A DNA stretch of 64,000 bases from Nitrospirota bacterium (GTDB taxonomy: Bacteria > Nitrospirota > Thermodesulfovibrionia > Thermodesulfovibrionales > JdFR-88), in NCBI GenBank assembly GCA_014874185.1, contig JACWAF010000019.1:1-64000 (forward strand), in the 5' to 3' direction. Positions 8,814 through 18,026 of this stretch are shown piece by piece. The position numbers and the translations under genes were made by a program. Below the pieces are notes generated by a model. That model saw only the letters and a program-made list of their open reading frames with translations, was not told where the DNA came from and did not search any database. Within the stretch, counting starts at the first letter, position 1. Every line of letters starts with the position of its first letter.

Positions 8814-9620
8814 ATGAGAGAGGGCGGTATGCTTACGGAAAAGATTTCACGGAGAGGTCTCTTCAGGAATGCGGGCAAACTGGCTGTCGGGGCAGCGGCA
8901 ATGGCGGCCATGACCTCCGGAGGGCTGGCTTTTTTATCCAAGGCCGAGGCGAAAGGCGGCCCGACTGAAAAATGGCCGTGGCCTTACGAGAAACTGGACC
9001 CCGGAAAAACGGCGGAGATAGCCTATAACGAGTGGTACAGGGTATTCTGCGGCGCCGCGGTCATCAGCAGCGTGTTCGGGCAGCTGAGGGAAAAAATAGG
9101 AGCGCCTTACACGTCATTTCCCATTGACGCTTTCGTTTTTCTTGAAGGCGGCATATCCGGCTGGGGGACGGTATGCGGCTCCAATGCGGGCGCCAATATC
9201 ATCTCGAACATCATAATCGGCCCAAGGATTGCAGAATCCGCTGACGGCATGCTGATGGGCAGCGAGATAATGCAATGGTATTCAGAGACCGCGATGCCCG
9301 TCTTCACTCCCAGCGAGCCGAAGATAAAGGCCGCGATCCCCAAAACCATAAGCAATTCCCCCCTGTGCCATATTTCGGTCGGCAGGTGGATGAAGGCCGC
9401 AAACAAGGACCTGATGAGCCCCGAGAGAAAGGACAGGTGCGCACGGGTTACGGCCAGCGTGGCATATCATTTGACGGAACTCCTGAACCAGTGGAAAGAC
9501 AACACGTACGCCACAAAGGGGACAATCCCCTCAAAATCATGCGGAATAACCGGCCAGCATAACTGCACGGACTGCCACGGCTCGAATGTGCCGGCCCCTC
9601 CGCTTCCGAAGAGCTTATAA
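8814..9620 (+). CDS. Split-Soret-type cytochrome c, Tat-exported
   Basis: This 268-residue protein has a twin-arginine signal (SRRGLFRNAGKLAVG) and an Ala-rich hydrophobic stretch, so it should be exported folded. The body has a Cys-Gly-Ala-Ala segment (RVFCGAAVISSVFGQL) like the redox family that includes the split-Soret cytochrome of Desulfovibrio, and a C-terminal haem c site, CTDCH. Only one CXXCH is visible; further Cys residues (VCGSN, PLCHIS, SCGITG) could bind another metal centre. A GTG nine bases upstream is in frame, but AGGGGGTG at 8800-8807 spaces well to the ATG at 8814. It stands alone, divergent from the DUF134/NifX-like pair. Family assignment is from memory of motifs. Confidence 0.75.
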   Translation: MREGGMLTEKISRRGLFRNAGKLAVGAAAMAAMTSGGLAFLSKAEAKGGPTEKWPWPYEKLDPGKTAEIAYNEWYRVFCGAAVISSVFGQLREKIGAPYTSFPIDAFVFLEGGISGWGTVCGSNAGANIISNIIIGPRIAESADGMLMGSEIMQWYSETAMPVFTPSEPKIKAAIPKTISNSPLCHISVGRWMKAANKDLMSPERKDRCARVTASVAYHLTELLNQWKDNTYATKGTIPSKSCGITGQHNCTDCHGSNVPAPPLPKSL

Positions 9621-9633
9621 CAGACAGGCAGAC

Positions 9634-9654
9634 GGGCGGAAAACCCTTCCGCCC
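9634..9654 (+). terminator. Weak terminator-like hairpin after the cytochrome gene
   Basis: GGGCGGAA (9634-9641) pairs with TTCCGCCC (9647-9654). No T run follows, so intrinsic termination would be weak. It lies 14 bases after the stop codon. Confidence 0.35.
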
Positions 9655-9784
9655 GCCCTCAAACATCCATGCAAAACCAGCAGCGTCCGCCCATGTCCCG
9701 TTTGACTAGGGCCGCATTGAGTGGTATTTTCTAGAAAATCGCGTTCCGGTTCTTCCGGCCGGAGCTGGAGAGAGGGGTGGCAGC

Positions 9785-10510
9785 ATGGCAGAGGATTCCG
9801 GCAAGCCCATGGAAAATCCGCAGCCCACGCGCAAGGAGCAGCTTTTGGAAGTGCTGGTTTTCCTGTTTTTGATCCTGCCCTCGCTCGCCCTTTCGTTTTT
9901 CGTTGCCGGACAGGCAACCGGCCTCAGTTTCCTTTTTCTGTCCGGTTCCGTTATCTTGCGAGACCTGTCCCTTTTGTGCCTGGTGCTCTTCTTCGTCTGG
10001 CGCAACGGGGAGCACCCACGTGCCGTCGGCCTTACCGCCGGGAACTTCTGGAGGGAGGTCAATATAGGCATCTGGCTGTTCATCCCCCTGTTCCTGGTCA
10101 CTTCCGCCCTGGAGAGCTATTTGCACAGGGCGGGCCTGTCCGCCCCCCCAAACCCGCTGCCCGCTTTAATAAGAGAGAAGGGAACGGCGGAATTCCTGCT
10201 GGCTTTTTTCATGGTGGTGATAGTGGCCCTGGCGGAGGAGACCATCTTCCGCGGATATCTCACATTGCGCTTAAAGTCGGTCACGTCCAGCCCGGCCGCG
10301 GCTGTGCTTCTGTCGACCTTCATCTTTACCATGGGGCATGGCTATGAGGGCTCAGCCCGGGTCGTAACCATCTATGTAATAGGCCTGGTTTTTGCCCTGG
10401 TCTATCTATGGCGAAAGAGCCTGATCGCCCCCATCGTGATGCACTTTCTGCAGGATTTCATCGGGATAGTCTTGGTGCCATTGATGAAACAGTTTAATAT
10501 TCCCCATTGA
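9785..10510 (+). CDS. CPBP-family intramembrane glutamic endopeptidase
   Basis: A 241-residue polytopic membrane protein with all three conserved blocks of the CAAX protease / bacteriocin-processing (CPBP, Abi) family: EETIFRGY (the EExxxR motif), FTMGHGYEG (FxxxH) and HFLQDF (HxxxD) near the C terminus. Members cleave within membranes; substrates in most bacteria are unknown. Hydrophobic segments run from about residue 20 onward. GAGGGG lies eight bases before the ATG. It stands alone between the cytochrome and the M16 peptidase, which start in separate transcripts or a loose cluster. Confidence 0.9.
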   Translation: MAEDSGKPMENPQPTRKEQLLEVLVFLFLILPSLALSFFVAGQATGLSFLFLSGSVILRDLSLLCLVLFFVWRNGEHPRAVGLTAGNFWREVNIGIWLFIPLFLVTSALESYLHRAGLSAPPNPLPALIREKGTAEFLLAFFMVVIVALAEETIFRGYLTLRLKSVTSSPAAAVLLSTFIFTMGHGYEGSARVVTIYVIGLVFALVYLWRKSLIAPIVMHFLQDFIGIVLVPLMKQFNIPH

Positions 10511-10619
10511 GACGGGGTTTCCACCTTTGACCCGGCGGATTCATTTTCCAGGATTTTTTGGTAAGATAGGCTGTGATGAGCTGAAAACATGCCGCGCTTT
10601 AGAACGGAGATGACATCCC

Positions 10620-13325
10620 ATGTTCCATTTCAGGGCCAGTAAACCATACCGCTTTATGAGATATCCGGCAGTCCGGCCTTTTTTCCTGGTCTTCCTTTTC
10701 ACCTTCCTGCTGGCCTTCCCCTTGAAGGAAGGCCTGGCCGCTAACGGGGTCCTCCGGGCGACCCTGGAAAACGGCCTGCGGGTGGTCATCGTGAAGAACA
10801 CGCTTGCCCCGGTGGTGACGACCCAGATCAATTACCTTGTCGGCGCGGACGAGACCCCCGCCGGGTTCCCTGGAACGGCCCACGCCCTTGAGCACATGAT
10901 GTTCCGCGGGAGCCCAGGGCTTTCGGCGGACCAGCTTGCCAGGATAATCGCGGACCTTGGCGGCCAGTTCAATGCCGACACACAGCAGACGGTCACGCAA
11001 TATTTTTTCACCGTGCCCTCAAAAGACCTGGAGATACCTCTTCACGTGGAAGCGATCCGGATGAGGGGCATCCTCGCCACAGAGAAGCTCTGGGGCCTGG
11101 AGCGGGGGGCCATCGAACAGGAAGTGGCCCAGGACCTCTCAGACCCTGAATATGTCTTTTATACAAAGCTCATCTCAAATATGTTTGCCGGTACGCCTTA
11201 CGCCCACGACGCCCTTGGCACGCGCCCATCCTTTAACAAGACGACGGGCGCGATGCTGCGAAAATTCCACCGGGAATGGTACGCCCCCAATAACGCCATC
11301 ATGGTCATTGTGGGCGATGTTGACCCGGGAAAGACGCTTGAAAAAGTCAAAAGGCTGTTCGGGCCGATCCCGGCCCGGCCCGTTCCCGCAAGGCCCCCGG
11401 TGCGGCTTCAGCCCATGAAGCCGGCCGCCATAGAGCAGCAGACCGACCTGCCCTACGAGGCAGTAGTGGTTTCGTACCGGCTGCCGGGCTATGACAGCCC
11501 GGATTTCGCGGCGGTCAGGGTGCTCTCGGACGTGCTGGACAGCGAGCGGGGCAACCTCTTTGCGCTGGTTGCGGAGGGGAAGGCGCTTTCCGCCGATTTC
11601 AGCCGTGAGTCGCTCCCAAAGGCATCCATCGGGTATGCAATGGTATCGTTCCCGGTAGGGGGGAACGGCCCGGAGATGATATTGACTGCAAAGGGCATCA
11701 TCAATGATTACATAAAAAACGGCGTTCCCGCCGACCTGGTGGAAGCTTCCAAGCGCCACGAGATAGCCGGCATGGAATTCCGGAAGAATTCCGTGGAGGG
11801 GCTTGCAAACCTGTGGTCTCAGGCGCTTGCCGTGGAAGGGCGCCGTTCCCCGGATGAAGACATAGCGGCAATACAGAAGGTCACCACGGCCGATGTGAAC
11901 AGGGTTGCAAGGGAATACCTGGTTAATAACAGGGCGATAACCGCCATGCTTACGCCCCGCCCCTCCGGCAAGGCCGTTACAGCCAAAAGGCCCCGCGGAA
12001 AGGAATCCTTCACCCCAACCAAAGTGAAGCCGGTAAAATTGCCGTCATGGGCCAAAAAGGTGGAATCCTTGCCGTCCATTCCGCCTTCCACGGTAAAGCC
12101 GGTGGTCTATACCCTGCCAAACGGGCTGCGCCTCATAGTCCAGCCGGAGACGATAAGCAACACGGTGGGCGTCTACGGCCGCATAAAGAACAACCCGGCC
12201 CTCCAGGAGCCGCCCGGCCAGGAAGGGGCCGCCCAAATAGTTGACGGGCTGTTCCCTTACGGGTCGGCAAATCTGGGCCGCCTGGCCTTTCAGAAGGCGC
12301 TGGACGATATCGGGGCCGAGGAGTCGGCAGGCAGTTCATTTGAGCTTGAGATCCTGGCGGACCATTTTGATGAAGGCACAAAACTGCTGGCCGATAACCT
12401 CCTGCACCCGGTTGTTGCGGAGACCGACTTCAGGATCGTCCGGCAGGAGACGGCCGGCGAACTGAAAGGGCTTATGCAAAGCCCCTCTCATCTTGCAAGG
12501 CGCGCCCTCCTCGATGCGCTCTATCCAAAAGGCGATCCGGCACTGCGCCAGGCCACCCCGCAGACCGTACAGTCGCTGAAGCTGGATAATGTCAAGGCGT
12601 ATTACGGGAAGACCTTCCGCCCGGACATGACGACCATAGTGGTCATCGGCAATATCGCGCCCGATCAGGCGAAGTCGGTGATTGAAAAATATTTCGGCGG
12701 ATGGAAGGCAGCCGGCCCGAAACCAAATACGGACCTCCCGCCGGTGCCGCCCAACAAGCCTTCGGCAAGCGTGGTCCCGGACGCAAGCCGGGTGCAGGAC
12801 GAGGTGGTGCTTGCCCAAACGGTGGGCGTCCTGCGCTCAAGCCCGTTTTACTACCCTCTGCAGGTAGGCCGCCATATACTGGCCGGGGCTTTCTATGCCA
12901 CCCGGCTTTACCGCGACCTGCGGGAAGAGACCGGCCTGGTATACAGCGTGGAGTCCGTGCTGCATGCGGGTAAAACCCGGTCCAGCTTCATGGTCATATA
13001 CGCCTGCGACCCGCAAAATGTAGAAAAGGCCCGCTATATAGTGGAACGCGATCTCCGCCAGATGCAGAACCGTAAGGTGACCCCTCTGGAACTGCGGCAG
13101 GCAAAGGTGCTGCTTCTGAGACAGATCCCGCTTTCGGAATCGAGCACCGGCCGGATTGCCGGGAAACTGCTGGACCTCTCGATAGAGGGCCTGCCGCTCA
13201 ATGAACCCATTCTGGCCGCAAGGCATTACAGGGAGACCACGGCCGGGCAGGTGAAGTCCGCCTTCCTGAAATGGGTCCGGCCCGAAGGCTTCGTCCAGAT
13301 CATCCAGGGGCCTGAACCGAAGTAA
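10620..13325 (+). CDS. Double-domain M16 (insulinase-like) zinc peptidase, exported
   Basis: A 901-residue protein with an N-terminal hydrophobic segment (about residues 20-40, ending GLAAN), so probably periplasmic. The first M16 half carries the inverted zinc motif HALEH (His88, Glu91, His92) and the downstream IEQEVA helix that supplies the third ligand. The second half, from about residue 475, has the M16 fold pattern but no HXXEH, as expected for the non-catalytic partner half. Such pairs are usually two adjacent genes or one fusion; this is the fused form. The target is unknown; related proteins degrade peptides in the periplasm. GGAG lies nine bases before the ATG. Confidence 0.9.
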   Translation: MFHFRASKPYRFMRYPAVRPFFLVFLFTFLLAFPLKEGLAANGVLRATLENGLRVVIVKNTLAPVVTTQINYLVGADETPAGFPGTAHALEHMMFRGSPGLSADQLARIIADLGGQFNADTQQTVTQYFFTVPSKDLEIPLHVEAIRMRGILATEKLWGLERGAIEQEVAQDLSDPEYVFYTKLISNMFAGTPYAHDALGTRPSFNKTTGAMLRKFHREWYAPNNAIMVIVGDVDPGKTLEKVKRLFGPIPARPVPARPPVRLQPMKPAAIEQQTDLPYEAVVVSYRLPGYDSPDFAAVRVLSDVLDSERGNLFALVAEGKALSADFSRESLPKASIGYAMVSFPVGGNGPEMILTAKGIINDYIKNGVPADLVEASKRHEIAGMEFRKNSVEGLANLWSQALAVEGRRSPDEDIAAIQKVTTADVNRVAREYLVNNRAITAMLTPRPSGKAVTAKRPRGKESFTPTKVKPVKLPSWAKKVESLPSIPPSTVKPVVYTLPNGLRLIVQPETISNTVGVYGRIKNNPALQEPPGQEGAAQIVDGLFPYGSANLGRLAFQKALDDIGAEESAGSSFELEILADHFDEGTKLLADNLLHPVVAETDFRIVRQETAGELKGLMQSPSHLARRALLDALYPKGDPALRQATPQTVQSLKLDNVKAYYGKTFRPDMTTIVVIGNIAPDQAKSVIEKYFGGWKAAGPKPNTDLPPVPPNKPSASVVPDASRVQDEVVLAQTVGVLRSSPFYYPLQVGRHILAGAFYATRLYRDLREETGLVYSVESVLHAGKTRSSFMVIYACDPQNVEKARYIVERDLRQMQNRKVTPLELRQAKVLLLRQIPLSESSTGRIAGKLLDLSIEGLPLNEPILAARHYRETTAGQVKSAFLKWVRPEGFVQIIQGPEPK

Positions 13326-13417
13326 TTGCCGCAAGGCGCTAAGGCCTGGACAGGTGGCGCGGGGGCAGGGACGGGGGAGGCGGCAGTTTACACTGGAGGG
13401 GCGATGTTTGCCGCCTT

Positions 13418-14578
13418 TCAGGCCTTGCTTTTAAAAAACCGGGAGTACAAATAGATATTCATGCTCGTCAGCGCCCCGTATAAATAAAATGGCAGGGCGA
13501 TAAAATAAATCGAGAATATATATCCCGTAAACAGTGTCCCGCCCGCCGACGCGGCAAGCCTCGCAATCTGGTTTATGCCAAAGGCCCGCCCGAACTCGTC
13601 CTGAGCGACCATCTCCGTCATCAAAGACTGCTGGATAGGCAGTGCGGCCACCCTCAGCGCGGGCATCAGAAAATATATCGCGGCCGATACCGGCAAGACC
13701 CTTATCACGGGCAGAAGCACGGTGAGGACAGCCCCTATCCCCCTTGTTAAATTTATGCTCTTCACAAAGCCGAAACGGCCTTCCAGGCGCGGCGCCAGGA
13801 GCAATGAAAGCGAACCTATGAGCCCGCTTATGAACGCATACGTGGCCATTTCGGACTTGGGCAGATGATAAACGATTACAAAAAAGGGCACGATAAAAGG
13901 AGTTATCAACCCCTGGGAAAGCCCGTTCAGCATGCCCGTTAATAGAAACTTGCCTATGGCAACCTTGCTTTTCAGCCTTATCAGACTCCCCTTTGGCTCT
14001 TCCGACCTTATCGGGAGGATGAAAAAGATCGAGGCCATGGAAATGGCCGCGGCGAAAAGGAAGGTGTCGTTTATGGTCAGTACTTTTACCAGCAGTGAGC
14101 CCAGGGCCGCGGCCATGCTGCTTATGAAGGCCACAAGAGAGAAATAGAATGTCCTTCTGCCGGAGGCCAGGGCCGCCAGAATAGAGCTCTGTATGGGCAC
14201 TGCCGCCCCGCCAACCCCTCCTCCGGCCAGCGACCCCGTTGCCGAAAATCCGCCCAGCATGGCCGCGATGAATAGGGAAAGGAGGCTTTTGGAAAAATAT
14301 ACCAGAAGCGAGCTCAAAGGCAGAAGAAGGGCCACAATGACAAGCGTGACCTTCCTCCCCCTCGTATCGGCCATGAACCCGGACAAAAGCCCCAAGGCCG
14401 CCGTGGCAATCGTTGCCGAGGTATATATCAGGCCGAGCCTGAACGGGCTGTGATGAAGCTCCGTCAGTACCAGATATGGGAACGCAAGGATTATCATGCC
14501 CGCGGAAACGCTTCTCAAGACCCTGAAAATAATCAGCAGGGTTATGTAATGCTCGGGCTGATTTTTAGATTTGAACAT
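13418..14578 (-). CDS. Major facilitator superfamily transporter
   Basis: A 386-residue polytopic protein with about 12 membrane segments and the MFS motif-A-like loop GFMADTRGRKVTLVIVALL between helices 2 and 3. The substrate cannot be told from sequence; drug or sugar efflux are both possible. A TTG nine bases upstream is in frame, but the ATG at 14578 is preferred. It is convergent with the M16 gene and divergent from the methyltransferase gene. Confidence 0.85.
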   Translation of the reverse strand: MFKSKNQPEHYITLLIIFRVLRSVSAGMIILAFPYLVLTELHHSPFRLGLIYTSATIATAALGLLSGFMADTRGRKVTLVIVALLLPLSSLLVYFSKSLLSLFIAAMLGGFSATGSLAGGGVGGAAVPIQSSILAALASGRRTFYFSLVAFISSMAAALGSLLVKVLTINDTFLFAAAISMASIFFILPIRSEEPKGSLIRLKSKVAIGKFLLTGMLNGLSQGLITPFIVPFFVIVYHLPKSEMATYAFISGLIGSLSLLLAPRLEGRFGFVKSINLTRGIGAVLTVLLPVIRVLPVSAAIYFLMPALRVAALPIQQSLMTEMVAQDEFGRAFGINQIARLAASAGGTLFTGYIFSIYFIALPFYLYGALTSMNIYLYSRFFKSKA

Positions 14579-14655
14579 ATTTTTCAAATGGACCGGCAGA
14601 TCATATTCAGTCTATCACAATACCCGGCTGCGGAAAGAATCCAATCTCAAGTCTG

Positions 14656-14685
14656 TTCCCGCGGAAAACCCGTATTTAGTATAAT
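14656..14685 (+). promoter_or_regulatory. Candidate promoter of the methyltransferase gene
   Basis: A perfect TATAAT (14680-14685) has the weak -35 candidate TTCCCG 18 bases upstream. It lies 40 bases before the ATG at 14726. Confidence 0.4.
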
Positions 14686-14725
14686 TAATAAGTTTGGAAA
14701 TTCTTTTTAAAGAGGAGTCTTTTTA

Positions 14726-15301
14726 ATGGAGTCCAAAAAATTCGACCCAAAAAAACTTGCCAAACTGAATGACCCCAGGCGGCTTGAGTTCCTGGACCCG
14801 GACCTGATGTGGCGGACCCTGGACCTTGAAAGCCCTGACGTTTTAATAGACATAGGGGCGGGCACGGGGTTCTTTGCTTCCATCTTCAGCGGAAAGCTGA
14901 AGGACGGCAAGGTGTACGCATGCGACATCCTGGACGTGATGATCGAATGGATGAAGGAGAACCTGCCAGCCAAATCCAAAGGGAAAGTGGTCCCGGTCAG
15001 GATGGAGGAGAGTTCGGTCCCGCTGCCTGACTCCATGGCTGACCTGGTGTATATGATAAACCTTCACCACGAGCTGGATGAGCCCATGAAGGTCCTCGGA
15101 GAGGCATTCAGGCTTCTGAAAGGGAAGGGCAGGCTGATGGTTGTGGACTGGAAGAAAGAGGAAACGCCGGAAGGGCCGCCAATCGAGATCAGGCTTACGG
15201 AAGACGCGGTAGAGGACCAGATGCGCACCTGCGGGTTCAAGGGTATCAAAAGGCATCCGGGCCTGCCATACCATTATTTTCTGACAGGGGAAAAACCGTA
15301 G
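14726..15301 (+). CDS. Class I SAM-dependent methyltransferase
   Basis: A soluble 191-residue protein with the SAM-binding motif I DIGAGTGFFASIF (about residues 39-51), motif II around YACDILD, and a post-core segment DWKKEETPEGPPIE. It is of the methyltransferase-11 type, which methylates small molecules, lipids or quinones; the substrate is unknown. GAGGAG is spaced well from the ATG. It is a single gene, convergent with the CysRS-like gene 19 bases away. Confidence 0.88.
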   Translation: MESKKFDPKKLAKLNDPRRLEFLDPDLMWRTLDLESPDVLIDIGAGTGFFASIFSGKLKDGKVYACDILDVMIEWMKENLPAKSKGKVVPVRMEESSVPLPDSMADLVYMINLHHELDEPMKVLGEAFRLLKGKGRLMVVDWKKEETPEGPPIEIRLTEDAVEDQMRTCGFKGIKRHPGLPYHYFLTGEKP

Positions 15302-15320
15302 ACCTGGGCCAAATCGAGGC

Positions 15321-16538
15321 TTAGAAGATCACCCCTAAAACCTCGTCTATTCCCCTCAGGGCCTTTATGAGCGAGGCAGCCTCCCCGCCGGGCAGGTTGC
15401 AGGCGAGCGCTTCGGAGAGGATGGCGTCCATGCCTTCAAATGCGCCGGCCACGTCAAGGTCGTTGTCCATGTTTTCAGAAAAAATTCTCCTGAGCCGGTC
15501 AGAGGCCCCATCGGCCAGCGCGGCTTTTGCCCCGGCAAGCCCCAGGACCCTGGCTGCCTTCTTCCTGAACCCCCTCAGTTTTTCAGCCATACGGCCCATT
15601 GCCGCCTCGGAATAGTCCAGCTTCTCGCGGTACCTGGAGCATATCAGGAAGAACCTGATCTCCCTCGCCCTATGGTCTTTTCCCATCAATGTGTCCGTGT
15701 AGTAGATATTCCCCCTGCTTTTGGACATTTTTTTACCTTCCACAAAGAGGTGGTTCGCGTGAAGCCAGTACTTCGCCATCGGGTAGGGCCGCACGGACTC
15801 AAGGACCGCCAGCGTGTAATCGTGGTGCCTGAAAAGGTTGTCTATGCCGCCGCAGTATATGGACAGGGTCTCGTGGAAGAGGCTGGCCACGATGCTTGCG
15901 TCCTGGATGTTCCAGGACGGCCTTCCCCTGCCTATCATTGTTTCCCGGAAAACCGGGTCCCCTTTCCTGTACCCGAACCAGAGGATGAAGTCCCCAAGGT
16001 TCCACTGTATCCCGGGATAGGTGTCCTTATGGAACCTCCTCTTTTTTTTGGGCCAGCGGGACATATCGAGGCCGAAGAGCTTCCCGAAGCCTGGGAACTT
16101 AAGTGGGTCGAAATAGACGTCGCGCTTATGCCGGTACGCTATGCCCTTGCGAATAAGCTCTTCTATGATAGCGGCGGACTCGCCCACGTAGTCCGAGGCC
16201 TTTGGCAGGTAATCGGGGATTTTCATACCCAGGAGTTTCATATCGCGCACGAACTCCCTTATATTGCGCTCCGTAAGTTCCGTTAGAGAGATGCGTCTTC
16301 GCCTGGCTTCTTCTATGGCCTTGTCCTCCATATCGGTTATGTTCATCCCTCTAAGCACGTTATAACCGCTGTAGCGGAGGTAGCGGACGAGGACGTCTTC
16401 GAACAGGAAGGTCCTGAAGTTCCCTATATGCGACCGCTGATAGACAGAAGGCCCGCAGGTGAAGACCGTCACAAGCCTGCTGTTTAGGGGCCTGAAGTCC
16501 TCCATCCGCCTGCCCAGGGTGTTAAAGAGCCGCAGCAT
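15321..16538 (-). CDS. Cysteinyl-tRNA synthetase-like protein, short and divergent
   Basis: A class I aminoacyl-tRNA synthetase homologue of 405 residues. It has HIGN (37-40, for HIGH) and KMSKS (270-274), and its closest match is CysRS (TCGPSVYQ, MNITDMEDKAI). Of the four zinc ligands of CysRS, Cys28 and the His at 239 are kept, but the Cys of the usual WHIEC motif is Asp213 (WNIQD) and the Glu of HHENE is Thr242 (HHDYT). The chain stops where the C-terminal anticodon-binding part would begin, about 55 residues short of E. coli CysRS and near the size of the ligase MshC. It may be the working CysRS of a divergent lineage or a paralogue with another role. Starts at ATG overlapping the MATE stop; the long open frame upstream is a shadow of that gene. 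Confidence 0.85.
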   Translation of the reverse strand: MLRLFNTLGRRMEDFRPLNSRLVTVFTCGPSVYQRSHIGNFRTFLFEDVLVRYLRYSGYNVLRGMNITDMEDKAIEEARRRRISLTELTERNIREFVRDMKLLGMKIPDYLPKASDYVGESAAIIEELIRKGIAYRHKRDVYFDPLKFPGFGKLFGLDMSRWPKKKRRFHKDTYPGIQWNLGDFILWFGYRKGDPVFRETMIGRGRPSWNIQDASIVASLFHETLSIYCGGIDNLFRHHDYTLAVLESVRPYPMAKYWLHANHLFVEGKKMSKSRGNIYYTDTLMGKDHRAREIRFFLICSRYREKLDYSEAAMGRMAEKLRGFRKKAARVLGLAGAKAALADGASDRLRRIFSENMDNDLDVAGAFEGMDAILSEALACNLPGGEAASLIKALRGIDEVLGVIF

Positions 16539-17830
16539 CAGTCCACCCTCACGTGCTTCCAGCGGCCCCTGTGAAACCTGACGGCCATCAGCATCCCCTG
16601 TACGCACATTGACGCGACCATTGCCGCCCAGACCCCCACCGCCCCATAATGGAGCACAATGGCAAGAAGATACGCAAGCGGCAGGCGGATGAGCCACATG
16701 GAAAAGATTATCACCCACATGGTGCCGCGCGTATCCCCGGCGCCCTGCAAGCCCCCCACCAGGACGGAACCAAGCGCCATGAAAGGCTCGGAGACCATGC
16801 TGATGCGCAGATAGCGCGTGGTCTCGGCCAGCACCGCCCCATTGGACGTAAGAAATGCCGCAAGGCGGGCGGCCATTATGAATATCGCGAGCGCCATTAC
16901 GCTCACCAGGAGGACGCCCGCCTGCGCTATCTTCCATCCGGTCTTTTCCGCGCGGGCGGGGTTTCCGGCCCCAAGGTTCTGCCCGATAAGCACCGAAGCC
17001 GTCATGTTGAGGGCGAATGCCGGAAGGTAGATGACCGCCTCGATCCGCAGGCCGTTCGTAAGCGCGGCCATCGCGGCAATGCTCGCGGCCCCCAGCCGGG
17101 CCAGGATATTGTAAATGAGGATATACCCGGCGTTCCAGGCTATCTGCAGCATACCGGCGGGCCAACCCAGGCGCACTATCCTGCCGGCCGCCTCAAACGA
17201 AATCTTCAGGGGCGCGCTGTAGAAGGAGCGCCACCTTCCGCCCCTGAAAAAGCCGAGATTTATCAGCATGCCGGAAGAGGCCGAAATGGCCGTGGAGAGC
17301 GCTATGCCGATGTATCCCATGCGGGGGAAAGGGAATATGCCGAGCACCAGAAGGAAATCCCCGGCTATATTCACAAGGCTCACCACGAACATCGTGAAAA
17401 GCGGCTTTTTCACCTCGCCCGCGGCCCTGAAGACGGCATTCGATATGATCAGGATATAATTGGGGCCCAGCGCCAGGGCGAATATCCTGAGGAAATCCCC
17501 CGCGATCACCCTTATGCCCGCCGGTAACCCGGCCCAGTCTATTATTTCCCTGTAAAAGACAAACCCCGGGACCGAAATGCATGCCGCCACAATCAAACTG
17601 AAGAGGAGCGATTGCCTGGCGATCTCCACCGCCCTCCCAGGGTCCCTGGAGCCGGCCGCCCTGGCCACAAGGGCCAGCGTGCCGATGCTGATGGCGTTTG
17701 CGATTACGGTAATGAACAGGTAAATCTGGTATACGAAGCCTATTGCCGCCTGCACATCCGGCCCGATCAGTCCCGCGACATAGATATCGGTCAGGCCCAC
17801 AAGGAAATAGAAGATCATTATAAGGAGCAT
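16538..17830 (-). CDS. MATE-family efflux transporter
   Basis: A polytopic multidrug and toxin extrusion transporter of at least 430 residues with two repeated MatE halves. From the first ATG the protein begins MLLIMIFYFLVGLTDIYVAG, cutting the usual start of helix 1. The frame stays open upstream and encodes IRASIWRISWPM, a typical MATE N terminus; the only initiators there are CTG (17897-17899), which has GGAGAGG four bases upstream, or ATT. A CTG start would give 453 residues, the usual length. It overlaps the CysRS-like gene by one base (ATGA arrangement). The exported substrate is unknown; coupling to sodium or protons is family knowledge. Confidence 0.88.
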   Translation of the reverse strand: MLLIMIFYFLVGLTDIYVAGLIGPDVQAAIGFVYQIYLFITVIANAISIGTLALVARAAGSRDPGRAVEIARQSLLFSLIVAACISVPGFVFYREIIDWAGLPAGIRVIAGDFLRIFALALGPNYILIISNAVFRAAGEVKKPLFTMFVVSLVNIAGDFLLVLGIFPFPRMGYIGIALSTAISASSGMLINLGFFRGGRWRSFYSAPLKISFEAAGRIVRLGWPAGMLQIAWNAGYILIYNILARLGAASIAAMAALTNGLRIEAVIYLPAFALNMTASVLIGQNLGAGNPARAEKTGWKIAQAGVLLVSVMALAIFIMAARLAAFLTSNGAVLAETTRYLRISMVSEPFMALGSVLVGGLQGAGDTRGTMWVIIFSMWLIRLPLAYLLAIVLHYGAVGVWAAMVASMCVQGMLMAVRFHRGRWKHVRVD

Positions 17831-18026
17831 CGGCCACGATATGCGCCATATGCTTGCCCGGATGTTCCCTATCGTGAGATCTGCCGCGTTTTCTTTCAGG
17901 GCGCCTCTCCGGTGATTAAACTTGGCAATTGGCGGTGTCCTGCCATAGAAAGCATACCAGAATTAAACAGGGCCCTTAAGCGTATTTTGAATGCGGTGGG
18001 CACAATGGGATGCAGCCGCGGGTTTT

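Noticed and set aside
16539-17165. N-terminal extension of the CysRS-like frame
   Set aside because: It is the MATE gene read in another frame; the real start is the ATG overlapping the MATE stop.
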